Shown here piece after piece: positions 26,100 through 34,551 of a stretch of 64,000 nucleotides of DNA. Below the pieces are notes generated by a model. The model had not been told where the DNA came from and made no database searches. It was given only the letters and a program-made list of their open reading frames with translations. The stretch's first letter is position 1; the number at the start of each line of letters is the position of its first letter. Made by a program: the position numbers and the translations under genes. Origin of the DNA: Gemmatimonadota bacterium (GTDB taxonomy: Bacteria > Gemmatimonadota > Gemmatimonadetes > Gemmatimonadales > GWC2-71-9); contig JAJCZX010000030.1 of the NCBI GenBank assembly GCA_029262195.1, forward strand, positions 62,001 to 126,000, written 5' to 3'.

Positions 26100-26522
26100 T
26101 CAACGCGAAGAAATATCCGCTTCGCGCCGCATAACTATCTGGTTCGGGTTCGTTTCACCGGACCTCAACGCATCTCCACCGGACGTTATCATAAACCCGC
26201 TTCCCAGTTGTCCCGACTTCAACATCGTGACATTGCTTCCCTCTACACTGAACGTACCCGACCCCGGGTCGTCAGCGACTCCAATTTGCGTAGTGTTCTC
26301 TGTGAACGTGCCGTCCGCCGAGAAGATCACTGTTAAGCGGGCCCCTTCCGCAAAAAGGTCCCTGGTTTCGGGACCAAGCTCAGGGTGGCTCAAGGTCCAT
26401 TCAGTGGAGATCCAGGTGTCCACCAAGTCGTCGATAGTGAAGTTGATGGCATTGACCCCGTTGGAGTCGGCACACCCCACAAGCGCGAGACCAAGCAGTG
26501 CCGTTAACGCAAATTTTCTCAC
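26100..26522 (-). CDS. Small lipocalin-like lipoprotein
   Basis: 140 residues, GTG start behind GAGGTGG. The signal peptide ALTALLGLALVGC ends in a clear lipobox (Cys 17). The mature domain has the pattern of bacterial lipocalin-like proteins: an early LVDTWISTEW, then LTVIFSADGTFTEN and GTFSVEGSNVTMLKSG, and a final MRRE strand. Function is unknown; such proteins are presumed ligand binders in the outer membrane or periplasm. It is transcribed alone, convergent with the NmrA-type gene. Confidence 0.75.
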   Translation of the reverse strand: MRKFALTALLGLALVGCADSNGVNAINFTIDDLVDTWISTEWTLSHPELGPETRDLFAEGARLTVIFSADGTFTENTTQIGVADDPGSGTFSVEGSNVTMLKSGQLGSGFMITSGGDALRSGETNPNQIVMRREADISSR

Positions 26523-26690
26523 CTGCCCACCTCTTCAAAAAGTATGTTTCGCATTACCCTCGGCTGTGAGAAAGGTTCTTTCAGAGGTCCCAGCGGCCAA
26601 TGGGGGCAGACGGCTTCAGGAACACCATAACTGAAGGGGTGTTTAGAGATTAGTTTGAAAACGCACGCTGATTATGCCTGAAGGTTTGAT

Positions 26691-27764
26691 ATGCGCCCTC
26701 TTTTGTTGTTGCTCGGAATCTCCTTTCCTACATATGCCAGCTCCCAATCTAGAGGTGAAGCAATTGCCCTGACCATAGATGTTGGCAACGCCGCGGCAAC
26801 ACTACGCCTGCTTGAACACCCAGACGCCCCCGTAGTTGACTGGAATCGTTTCTTTGCCCTCGACGGGACCCAGGCATTGCTCGGTCGGATGGAAAGGTGG
26901 GGAGAAGACCCGTCGGAGGGACGCTTGATGGAACTGTTGCGTGAAGCCAGCCGGGGAGCGAGCAACGTACCAATGAGTTTCAGCGCGGTAGTCCGAGATT
27001 CCACAACTATTCGCACTTTGATGAACCGATTAAGGGACGAAACGCAAGGAATTCAGGGCTTTGTGAATCAACGATTGTCTCGATTCCTTGAGGAAGAAGA
27101 CCGTTTGGAGATCAACGTTGTTCTAGTCTTGGGAGGCGGATCCGCAGGTTTCACAAGAGGCGGGGCAAAGAATCAATTCATAGGATTACATTTTTATGAC
27201 GGCGATTTCCTCGGCGTGCGGAACCTGATTCTTCACGAGTCTTTCCACAACGTTCAAGCAGCGTTTTCGCCCCAGCTCCCAGCCATGTGCCTATCCCCGG
27301 CCGAGGAGCATACGTATTCCCTGTTGAGTCGCATTTTCCAAGAGGGTACCGCAGAATTCGTAGCCGATATTTGGGACTATGACCCCGCCGAGGCTCCCTA
27401 CATTGCAAAATTGCAGGACCACTTGGCCGTCAACCGGAACCCATATCGCAGGAAACAAATCGAAGGCCTTATCGAGTTGGTGGGAGGCCCCGTTGGTGCC
27501 CAATTATCCGGGCGCGCCGAATCGCCCTGGAATATTCTTTTCGGTTGGAATTGGCGAAATCCGGGTTATCAATATGGCTACACCATGAGCCAACTTCTTT
27601 ACGGGCCAGAGGGCAGATCCGACTTGCGAGTTCACCTGAGGTCTCACCCCACTCGGTTTTTCCTAGACTACGTCGACATCTCGCAGGATGGGGGATTGCA
27701 ACCGTTCTCGCAGGGGTTCGTTTCGAGAATCACGGCAATAGAGGCCAAACTCGGCCAATGTTGA
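26691..27764 (+). CDS. Putative secreted zinc metallopeptidase (gluzincin-like, DUF5700-like)
   Basis: 357 residues with a short signal peptide (MRPLLLLLGISFPTYASS). It has HESFH at 182-186, fitting HExxH, and EGTAEFVAD at 218-226, where a Glu would be the third zinc ligand as in gluzincins. The spacing of about 32 residues is plausible. The overall layout resembles the uncharacterised DUF5700 putative peptidases; this family name is from memory and not checked. A GAAGG site lies 6 nt upstream. It is a stand-alone gene with no inhibitor or partner next to it. Confidence 0.7.
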   Translation: MRPLLLLLGISFPTYASSQSRGEAIALTIDVGNAAATLRLLEHPDAPVVDWNRFFALDGTQALLGRMERWGEDPSEGRLMELLREASRGASNVPMSFSAVVRDSTTIRTLMNRLRDETQGIQGFVNQRLSRFLEEEDRLEINVVLVLGGGSAGFTRGGAKNQFIGLHFYDGDFLGVRNLILHESFHNVQAAFSPQLPAMCLSPAEEHTYSLLSRIFQEGTAEFVADIWDYDPAEAPYIAKLQDHLAVNRNPYRRKQIEGLIELVGGPVGAQLSGRAESPWNILFGWNWRNPGYQYGYTMSQLLYGPEGRSDLRVHLRSHPTRFFLDYVDISQDGGLQPFSQGFVSRITAIEAKLGQC

Positions 27765-27909
27765 AGTAGACGGTGGAAAAAATGAGGGAAGGTGCAATCA
27801 CAGCGTATGGAATCTGAACATCCTCCATTGCGCTGGCCCAAGATCATCTGAGTATCTATTTGAAAACTGGCTGAATTGCCAGATTGTTGCCAACAGCCAC
27901 GTTAAAAAG

Positions 27910-27992
27910 TGCCCGGGACGAGAATCGAACTCGTAAGGGGAGACCCCGAGGGATTTTAAGTCCCTTGTGTTTACCAATTTCACCACCCGGGC
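27910..27992 (-). tRNA. tRNA-Leu (anticodon UAA)
   Basis: On the minus strand the acceptor arms GCCCGGG / CCCGGGC pair, with discriminator A. The anticodon arm is AGGGA-CTTAAAA-TCCCT, giving anticodon TAA. A long variable arm (class II) follows, then the T arm ACGAG-TTCGATT-CTCGT. CCA is not encoded, and a run of five T residues follows directly, which could end transcription. The body length of 83 nt fits tRNA-Leu. Confidence 0.95.
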
Positions 27993-28044
27993 GAGCGCCG
28001 AAATATATCGGGGAACGACGGTTTTTGTATCCGTTGTTTCTTCG

Positions 28045-28527
28045 TTAAGGGAAGTGCAAATCGCCTTCGAGTACGCTCCCGATTAAGAGATCCAGTTCCT
28101 GGAGGCGGCTTTCGTCCAGGTGTCCCAGCACTCTGTGGGGCATCGATTCGGCATCACCGTCAAGTGAATCGAGCAAATCGAGCCCAGCTTTCGTAATGGT
28201 AAATTTAGCAAGACTTCGATTGCTGGAAGTTCGCTTCTGTGAAATAAGGCCTTTGAGCGAAAGGTGTTCAACCATAGTCGCTACATCGGAGTCCCGGCTA
28301 ATCATCCGAATGGTGATCGCCCCTATTGTCTGCCCTTCCTGCCCCGCACCGCGCAAGATCCGCAAAATATTGTATTGCCCCGTACTAATATCGGCCGTGG
28401 CCAACAAATAGCGGTTCCACGGGCGTTCGATCATCTGGGATACCAGGCATAACCCGATGTAGACCTCTTCCTCCAATGAGGCAAAACCCTTGGTCTGATG
28501 TATATGGGCTCTAACCGGCTGCGACAC
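28045..28527 (-). CDS. MarR-family transcriptional regulator
   Basis: 160 residues. The winged helix-turn-helix is seen in ISTGQYNILRILRGAG, then IGAITIRMISRDSDVATMVEHLSLKGLI with the wing around KRTSSNRSLAKFTITKAGLDLL. The repeated helical dimerisation ends lie at both termini. It probably responds to small molecules or oxidants; the target is unknown. A 9-bp tandem repeat lies 58 bp upstream of its start and before the divergent msrB, so control of msrB is worth testing. Confidence 0.9.
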   Translation of the reverse strand: MSQPVRAHIHQTKGFASLEEEVYIGLCLVSQMIERPWNRYLLATADISTGQYNILRILRGAGQEGQTIGAITIRMISRDSDVATMVEHLSLKGLISQKRTSSNRSLAKFTITKAGLDLLDSLDGDAESMPHRVLGHLDESRLQELDLLIGSVLEGDLHFP

Positions 28528-28584
28528 CTTGTTGTCTCCGAAAGCGGGAACGGGAAAAATATCATCCCTGTTGCGGGTGGCAAG

Positions 28585-28624
28585 CGGACAGAACGGACAG
28601 AACGGACAGAACGGACAGAACGGA
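28585..28624 (+). repeat. Tandem 9-bp repeat between marR and msrB
   Basis: Four perfect copies of CGGACAGAA in a row followed by a partial CGGA. It lies in the divergent region between the MarR-type regulator and msrB. It could be an array of operator half-sites, a slippage-prone switch, or a neutral minisatellite. Confidence 0.8.
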
Positions 28625-28690
28625 CCAATCTAACAATCCCGTGCCTCGGTGCACCTGTACCACTGTGCCGCCCCTGGCTATTTTCTACCC

Positions 28691-29080
28691 ATGACTTCCG
28701 ACGACGACCTGAAATCCCGGTTAACCCCCGAGCAATACGAGATCACTCAGAACAAAGGCACCGAGCCTGCCTTTACGGGCAAGTACCACGACTGCAAGGA
28801 AGATGGGGCCTATATGTGCGTAGTGTGCGGGGGAAAATTATTCGGTTCTGACGTAAAGTATGACAGCGGCTCGGGGTGGCCGAGTTTTTATCGGGCTGCG
28901 TCGGAGTCCGCCGTCACCGAAATAGAAGACAAAAGCCACGGCATGATCCGCACGGAGGTTGTCTGCGCCAACTGCAACGCCCACCTCGGCCACGTCTTCC
29001 CCGATGGCCCAACGCCCACGGGCATGCGCTATTGCATCAACTCTGCGTCGCTGGACCTTAAGAAAGAAGATGGAAGTTAG
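28691..29080 (+). CDS. msrB: Peptide-methionine (R)-S-oxide reductase MsrB
   Basis: 129 residues. It repairs methionine-R-sulfoxide in proteins. Zinc ligands are the two CxxC pairs at Cys 43/46 and Cys 92/95; GSGWPSF is at 60-66, and the catalytic Cys 115 lies in RYCINSASL. The ATG at 28691 is chosen over the upstream GTG (28649) because family members begin with this type of short acidic leader; no ribosome site is obvious, so the mRNA may be leaderless. It is divergent from the MarR gene. The 3-prime end runs into a purine/pyrimidine-rich tract (29070-29145). Confidence 0.95.
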   Translation: MTSDDDLKSRLTPEQYEITQNKGTEPAFTGKYHDCKEDGAYMCVVCGGKLFGSDVKYDSGSGWPSFYRAASESAVTEIEDKSHGMIRTEVVCANCNAHLGHVFPDGPTPTGMRYCINSASLDLKKEDGS

Positions 29081-29180
29081 AAGTCAGAAGGTTTTCTTCC
29101 CCACTTCCCGACATCCCGACTTCCCTTATCTTCCCTCTGCTAATGCAGACGACCCCGAATCACTCCCAAACTAGCGAATA

Positions 29181-30977
29181 ATGGCTGGTTCCAGGCTGTT
29201 AAACCGATACGCCGCGCTCGAAACGCGGATATCTGATTTATTCCAGCGCCTGATAGGGCACCTGCCTGGCCTGGGCGTCGACGAAAGTACTCTGTTGCTG
29301 GGTTTCGGCGTGATCATCGGTGCGGTTGTCGGTCTCGCGGTTGTGCTTTTCTACCAGCTCATCAACGTCGTGCAAACCCTTGCCCTCAACACTACACTTT
29401 CCACCGGTACCCTCGGTTGGGTGGCGATCATGGGCGTCGGGCTTGTAGGGCTGGGAATCGCTAGAGCGCTGGTTGTGGGTATCACCAACGACTCTGACGG
29501 CGAAAACATCCCGGACGTCATGCGGGCAGTCGTAAAGCGAAGGGGTGTGATCAGGATACTGCCGGTAGCGGTGAAAACAGCCGCTGCAGGGATCACCATC
29601 GGTGCCGGCGGTGCGGTGGGTGCAGAGGGCCCGGTCGCGGTTGCTGGCTCCGCGCTCGGGTCAAAGATCGGGCGGTTCTTCCGTTCTGGGCCCGGTCGAC
29701 TCAAGGTCTTAATCGCTTGTGGTGCGGCGGCCGGAATTTCGGCGGCGTTTAACGCGCCGATTGCTGGTGTGTTTTTCTCACTGGAAAAGGTCATGGGAAC
29801 GATGAAGGTCAACTCGTTCCCGCCCGTTCTGGTGGCCTCAGTCATCGCAGCCGCCCTGTCGCGAGCATTTTTCGGAGACAACCCGGTCATTCTGATACCG
29901 ACGGAGTACGCCGTCGGCGGCGCGAGTGAACTGGTTTTTTATGCGATACTCGGAGTGATCACCGGACTGGTAGCCGTCTGGTATACCAGAGGTACCTATC
30001 TCGCGGGAGATCTGCTTCAAAAATTCAAATCACCGGTGGCACAGGTGCTCATCGCAGCCGCCGTGATCGGCGTACTGAACGTTGCCTTCCGATCTGATCT
30101 CTGGGGCAAGGGACACGAAAGTTTAACCCTGGAGATCCTTAGCGAGCGAACCGGTTGGTTCCTGATCGCACTGGCGGGAGCAAAATTGGTGGCGATCGGG
30201 GTCACCCTGGGAGCCACGAGATCTGGTGGGGCATTCACCCCCGCCCTGTTTATCGGCGCAACTCTCGGTGGAGGCCTCGGCATTCTGGCGACACAGTACG
30301 TACCCGGATTTACCATCGAACCAGAGGCGTTTGCACTGGTAGGAATGGCGGGACTGGTTGCGGGCGCTACCCACGCACCGCTCACCGCCATCATGATGGT
30401 TTTCGAGATGACAAGCGACTACGCCCTGATCCTGCCACTCATGTTGACCGGCGCAATCGCGTTTATCACGGCGCGAAGGCTTTACCCCGAGTCGATTTAC
30501 TCCGAATGGTTGGTACGCAAGGGAGAGAATATCACCTTTGGACAGGACGTATCAGTAATGGAACGGCTCAACGTCCGCGAATGTTATGATCGGAACCCCG
30601 ACGTTATAGGCGAAAGCGCAACAGTGGCTCAGATCCTACAATCGATTGGCTCATCCGGGCAGACAGAGTTTCCCGTGCTGGACGCCGACCGAGCCCTGGT
30701 GGGGATGATCACCTACGATGACCTGCGCACAATAATGTCACAGGCCGACGCCCTGGCACCCATAGTCATGGCCGGTGACATGGCCAGCACGGACTTTGAA
30801 ACCGTGTCACCGGACGAATCGTTGTTAGCGGCCCTCCAGAAGCTCGCGGTACGCGGCAGACACCATCTCCCCGTCGTGGATCCGCACAAACCAGACAAGC
30901 TACTCGGCCTCTTGAATAGGCAGGACCTCCTAACCGCCTACGACCGCGAACTACTAAGAAATGAAGATGCCAATTGA
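29181..30977 (+). CDS. ClC-family chloride channel/transporter with CBS pair
   Basis: 598 residues. The ClC core spans about 35-450: GAGGAVGAEGP (141-151) with the gating Glu 149, AAGISAAFNAPIAGVFFSLE, RSGGAFTPALFIGATLGGG and AGATHAPLTAIMMVFEMT. Two CBS domains follow (about 460-590), which in other ClCs bind nucleotides and regulate transport. At the usual selectivity loop GSGIP/GHGVP the protein reads GENIPDV (107-113), so the central residue is Glu. The direction and anion specificity cannot be settled from sequence. ATG at 29181. Confidence 0.93.
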   Translation: MAGSRLLNRYAALETRISDLFQRLIGHLPGLGVDESTLLLGFGVIIGAVVGLAVVLFYQLINVVQTLALNTTLSTGTLGWVAIMGVGLVGLGIARALVVGITNDSDGENIPDVMRAVVKRRGVIRILPVAVKTAAAGITIGAGGAVGAEGPVAVAGSALGSKIGRFFRSGPGRLKVLIACGAAAGISAAFNAPIAGVFFSLEKVMGTMKVNSFPPVLVASVIAAALSRAFFGDNPVILIPTEYAVGGASELVFYAILGVITGLVAVWYTRGTYLAGDLLQKFKSPVAQVLIAAAVIGVLNVAFRSDLWGKGHESLTLEILSERTGWFLIALAGAKLVAIGVTLGATRSGGAFTPALFIGATLGGGLGILATQYVPGFTIEPEAFALVGMAGLVAGATHAPLTAIMMVFEMTSDYALILPLMLTGAIAFITARRLYPESIYSEWLVRKGENITFGQDVSVMERLNVRECYDRNPDVIGESATVAQILQSIGSSGQTEFPVLDADRALVGMITYDDLRTIMSQADALAPIVMAGDMASTDFETVSPDESLLAALQKLAVRGRHHLPVVDPHKPDKLLGLLNRQDLLTAYDRELLRNEDAN

Positions 30978-31027
30978 CCGGAAACTTTTTTCTTCTTACT
31001 TCTAACTTACCGTCTATCTTCTATCTT

Positions 31028-32638
31028 ATGACTTCTAAACTCCGCAACGCCGCCCTGGCTGCATTCATCCTTTGTTCGGCGCTCGGCACCCACCCCATTG
31101 CCGCCCAGATCCCCGACGCCAGGGTTGTTCCCCGCGGCGCCCTGAGAATTACGTTCGCGCCGGTTTATTCGAACTATGACAGCCGCTTCGCACTGGGTTC
31201 CTCCACGTTTGCGGATGGAGACGAAGAACCGCTCGGAGCAGATCTCACAGTCGACGCCCTGGGACGCAACGTGTTCTCAACGTTATCAGATCCGACCCTG
31301 GCCGTTCGAGAATTGACTGGAGACTCCGCTTTCGAATTCAACATGGGGTCCTTGACGACCGACCTCGATGGCGACGTGAGGGTCTTCCCGTTCGATTTCG
31401 CGCTGGGGGTAAGCGACAGGTTCAGCATTAACGCCCGCATCCCAATCGTCACAACGCGCGTGAATTCATTTTCGGTGCTGGATACGGCCAGCGCGGAGGC
31501 CGGGTTAAACCCTTTGGCCCCTGAAGCCATTGATGCCACCGCTCGCGCTGACATCGGCACCTTAATCGGCGACCTGACGGCCGGCGCCGATTTCGTTGAA
31601 GCCCAAATTGCAGCCGGTTCTTTCGGTTGTCCCGGTGGTGGAACCTGCGCGGCCGCCCAACAAGCTGTCGACCAGGCCCGCACAACTTCCAGCGCCCTCG
31701 CAACAATGACGGGAATTTTTCGAGCTGACGGACGTTTGCCCCCCGGAGTACCCACTGCAAGTTCAACGGTCGGGACCGCGATAATGGCTACCGTTGCTTC
31801 AGTTATTTCAGACCTGGAAAACCTCGGCGCCCCCGTGGTAGGCGGCTCATTGCACTTGCCTACAACGCCACTGGACGCCGAAAACATCGACGGAATTCTC
31901 ACAGGCAATTCCTTCGGGTACGGGCTGTTCCCCCTTGAGACAACCAAGCTGTCACGCTTCGGTGATTTCGAACTGGGCTTCCGATACCTCGCCATCAACA
32001 CCGCGTCTATCCGAACCGTAATACGTTCCATGGTACGGCTCCCAACCGGCACCCTCGACGCCACGAACAACGTCCTCGACATCAGCACTGGAGACAAACA
32101 AACCGACATCGAAACCGGCCTTGAGTTTGTCTACGCCACACGCCAACGTCTCGGCGTCTCGGCGGCCGCGGCATACACCTTACAAATGTCTCACTCCCGC
32201 GTGAGGCGAAGAACCCGACCCGACCAACCGATCGCCCTGGCAGGCGAAGAAACCCTGGTTACCAGAAGCCCGGGCAACATTTTTGCGTTTTCAATCCACC
32301 CCTGGCTGCAACTGGGGGAGGGTGTAAAGGTCTTCGGATCGGCGAGCTTTTACGACAAAGGATCCGACGCATATCGGCGCACGAATCCCACCCTTGCGGA
32401 CAGAGTACTCCCACCCGTGTCGGTCCTCGGACTTGAGTCAGGCAACACCACCTGGAGTTTCGGCGGAGGCCTGAGTTATCGATCCACCCGAAACGGGCGC
32501 AACGTCCCACAACTGCCGATAGAAGCCGGTATCAACTACCTCAGCGCTTTCTCCGGTTCCGGTGGCCTAACCCCGAAATTCAATCGTCTGAATCTATATC
32601 TAAGACTTTACTACCGGATTTTCGGAGAGCGCTTATAG
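31028..32638 (+). CDS. Putative outer-membrane beta-barrel protein
   Basis: 536 residues from the ATG at 31028, giving a signal peptide ALAAFILCSALGTHPIAAQ. The longer frame from 30974 is non-signal-like. The rest is rich in alternating beta-strand patterns: GALRITFAPVYSNYDSRFA, DFALGVSDRFSINARIPIV, ISTGDKQTDIETGLEFVYATR, and a final LNLYLRLYYRIFGERL that ends close to an aromatic-containing strand. A central loop has one CPGGGTC pair of Cys. Resembles transporters/assembly barrels only in pattern; the specific family is not recognised. It follows the ClC gene by 50 bp and may be co-transcribed. Confidence 0.65.
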   Translation: MTSKLRNAALAAFILCSALGTHPIAAQIPDARVVPRGALRITFAPVYSNYDSRFALGSSTFADGDEEPLGADLTVDALGRNVFSTLSDPTLAVRELTGDSAFEFNMGSLTTDLDGDVRVFPFDFALGVSDRFSINARIPIVTTRVNSFSVLDTASAEAGLNPLAPEAIDATARADIGTLIGDLTAGADFVEAQIAAGSFGCPGGGTCAAAQQAVDQARTTSSALATMTGIFRADGRLPPGVPTASSTVGTAIMATVASVISDLENLGAPVVGGSLHLPTTPLDAENIDGILTGNSFGYGLFPLETTKLSRFGDFELGFRYLAINTASIRTVIRSMVRLPTGTLDATNNVLDISTGDKQTDIETGLEFVYATRQRLGVSAAAAYTLQMSHSRVRRRTRPDQPIALAGEETLVTRSPGNIFAFSIHPWLQLGEGVKVFGSASFYDKGSDAYRRTNPTLADRVLPPVSVLGLESGNTTWSFGGGLSYRSTRNGRNVPQLPIEAGINYLSAFSGSGGLTPKFNRLNLYLRLYYRIFGERL

Positions 32639-32675
32639 AGGGAGGGGGGAGGAGTTGGGAGGGAGGATGGACCGG

Positions 32676-32856
32676 CGGTATCGTCTTTCAAGACAAATCG
32701 CGCCGAAGGCGTGGCCTAGCCGCGGTTTCAACCGCGGAAAACACGACGATTCGAGATTCTGGACTCGCAATAGACTCAACGTTGGCGATGATCCAAGTGG
32801 TTCGGTGGATATAATCCACCGGTTTGCCCCTTCGGGAGCCGTCCTTGAAAGACGGA
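32676..32856. repeat. Composite REP-like element with inverted ends
   Basis: It holds CGTCTTTCAAGAC (32681 onward), a perfect 7-bp stem with tetraloop CCGCGGTTTCAACCGCGG (32720-32737), a GGTTCGGTGGA / TCCACCGG hairpin near 32798-32820, and CCGTCCTTGAAAGACGG at about 32840-32856, which is the head hairpin in opposite orientation. It is related to the repeats at 5063-5317 and lies between the convergent barrel gene and recN. Confidence 0.7.
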
Positions 32857-32883
32857 CAAGCACGCCCACTCCTAACTTCTATC

Positions 32884-34551
32884 CTACCCGGCCTTTTTTC
32901 TCCGACTCAGCAATTCAGAGGCATGCTCTCTCACCACTGCGTCTTCCGGCGATCCGAGCATTCTCGCAATTTCACTCACGCGCTCGACATCCGATAGTTC
33001 TCTAACGCTCGCTCGCGCGACGCCGCCGCTGGGGTCTTTGCTGATCAGCAGGTGATGATCGGCCACGGCAGCTACCTGCGGGAGGTGGGTGATGACAAGG
33101 ACCTGCCTTGAACGGCCTACCTTTTGGAGCGATGCGGCCACGCTGTTGGCTACTTCACCACCAATACCCTGATCCACCTCGTCGAAAATCAACGTGGGGA
33201 TGGCATCCTGTTCGGCCAATATGACCTTCAATGCGAGCATCAACCTGGACAGTTCGCCGCCGCTGGCGACCTTCGACAGCGGACGAGCAGGCATCCCGGC
33301 GTTCAGTTCCACCGAGAACACCACTTCCTCTGCTCCTGCCCCGGTAACTTCCGTGCGTGGGTACAACTCGACGTTGAACTTTCCCTCGGGAAGCCCGAGC
33401 CCGGAAATAATGCCAGTGACCTCCGTTGAAAGCGTTGCCGCGGCTTTCGTTCGTACTTTGGTGAGCCGCTCGGTCTTCCTCAGCAATTCGCTGTAGAGAC
33501 GTTCGCGTTCGGCCTTGAGTTGTGTGAGATCGAGGTCGGCGGTATCTAGTAATTCCAGTTCCTCACGAGCATTTTGTCCGGTCGTCAAAACCTGGTCGAT
33601 TGTCGGGCCGTACTTTTGGCTCAAACGGAAAATCAGGTCTCTTCTTGCCTCGACGTGCCTGAGCCTCTCCGGGTCGCTGTCGACACCGGCCAGATATTCA
33701 CGGGCGTTCCTGGCGACCTCGTCAACTTCGGCCATCGCTGACCCTATAGCATCTTTCCAATCTCCAACTGCATCATCAATCTTTTCAAGGTTGTCGAGGA
33801 TGCGCGATGCCGACCCTAGAATAGATGCCGCGTTCTGTTCGCCTTCGTCGAGGGTTTCGACCAGCGAATCAACGAGAGCGGTGAGCTGTTCGACGTTGGC
33901 GAGGCGTTTCGATTCCGCTGCGAGTGAATCGTCTTCACCACAGACGAGTGTGGCCTCTTCAATCTCACCGGCAACGTGCCGCAAGTAGTCGACTCTCTTG
34001 CGAACTTCGTCTACCTTTCCCGCGAGACCAGCCTCACGCTTCTCGGCTTCCCTGAGCCTCGCATACGCCATACGGACTTCGTTGAGCGCATATCTGGAAT
34101 CAGCGTATTCGTCCAGGATTTCCATCTGAGTCCCGGCCCGTAACAAAGATTGTGTCTCATGTTGACCGTGTAGATCAACCAGCCGCTCGCCTGCTCCGGT
34201 TAGAACATTCAGTGTGGCGGGACCTCCACCAGCCCAAGCTCTATTCCTGCCAGATTGGTTGATTTCCCGTCGCACGATCAACCGCCCGTCATCAAGGTCG
34301 ACGCCCGCCTCTTCACAGTACTCGCCTACAACGCCTGTAACACCTTCAAACTCCGCTTCAACAACCGCTCTCTCCGCACCACTGCGCACCAGGTCTGGAT
34401 GAGCCCTTTCGCCAAGCAAAAGCGACAGGGCATCAACAAGCATCGACTTCCCTGCACCGGTTTCGCCTGTCAGGACATTGAGTCCCGGGTGGAGGGTAAC
34501 CGTAGCTCCTTCGATTACGGCCAGGTTCTTAACCCGCAGTTCGCGCAGCAT
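32884..34551 (-). CDS. recN: DNA repair protein RecN
   Basis: 555 residues, the normal length. An SMC-like ATPase for double-strand break repair: Walker A TGETGAGKSMLVD at about 29-41, QSGRNRAWAGGGP, central coiled coils, the signature ASGGELSRLMLALK, and Walker B PTLIFDEVDQGIGG followed by the QVLVITHLPQVAA switch. It is the last gene of the long minus-strand run; its ATG overlaps the nadK stop (34551), implying coupling. Confidence 0.97.
   Translation of the reverse strand: MLRELRVKNLAVIEGATVTLHPGLNVLTGETGAGKSMLVDALSLLLGERAHPDLVRSGAERAVVEAEFEGVTGVVGEYCEEAGVDLDDGRLIVRREINQSGRNRAWAGGGPATLNVLTGAGERLVDLHGQHETQSLLRAGTQMEILDEYADSRYALNEVRMAYARLREAEKREAGLAGKVDEVRKRVDYLRHVAGEIEEATLVCGEDDSLAAESKRLANVEQLTALVDSLVETLDEGEQNAASILGSASRILDNLEKIDDAVGDWKDAIGSAMAEVDEVARNAREYLAGVDSDPERLRHVEARRDLIFRLSQKYGPTIDQVLTTGQNAREELELLDTADLDLTQLKAERERLYSELLRKTERLTKVRTKAAATLSTEVTGIISGLGLPEGKFNVELYPRTEVTGAGAEEVVFSVELNAGMPARPLSKVASGGELSRLMLALKVILAEQDAIPTLIFDEVDQGIGGEVANSVAASLQKVGRSRQVLVITHLPQVAAVADHHLLISKDPSGGVARASVRELSDVERVSEIARMLGSPEDAVVREHASELLSRRKKAG

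Noticed and set aside
27798..27986. 62-residue open frame across the tRNA-Leu gene on the minus strand
   Set aside because: It starts inside the tRNA and its sequence (VKLVNTRDLKSLG type) is the well-known spurious translation of a tRNA.
28585..28624. Possible CRISPR-like repeats
   Set aside because: The units are 9 bp and directly adjacent with no spacers; no cas genes are present.
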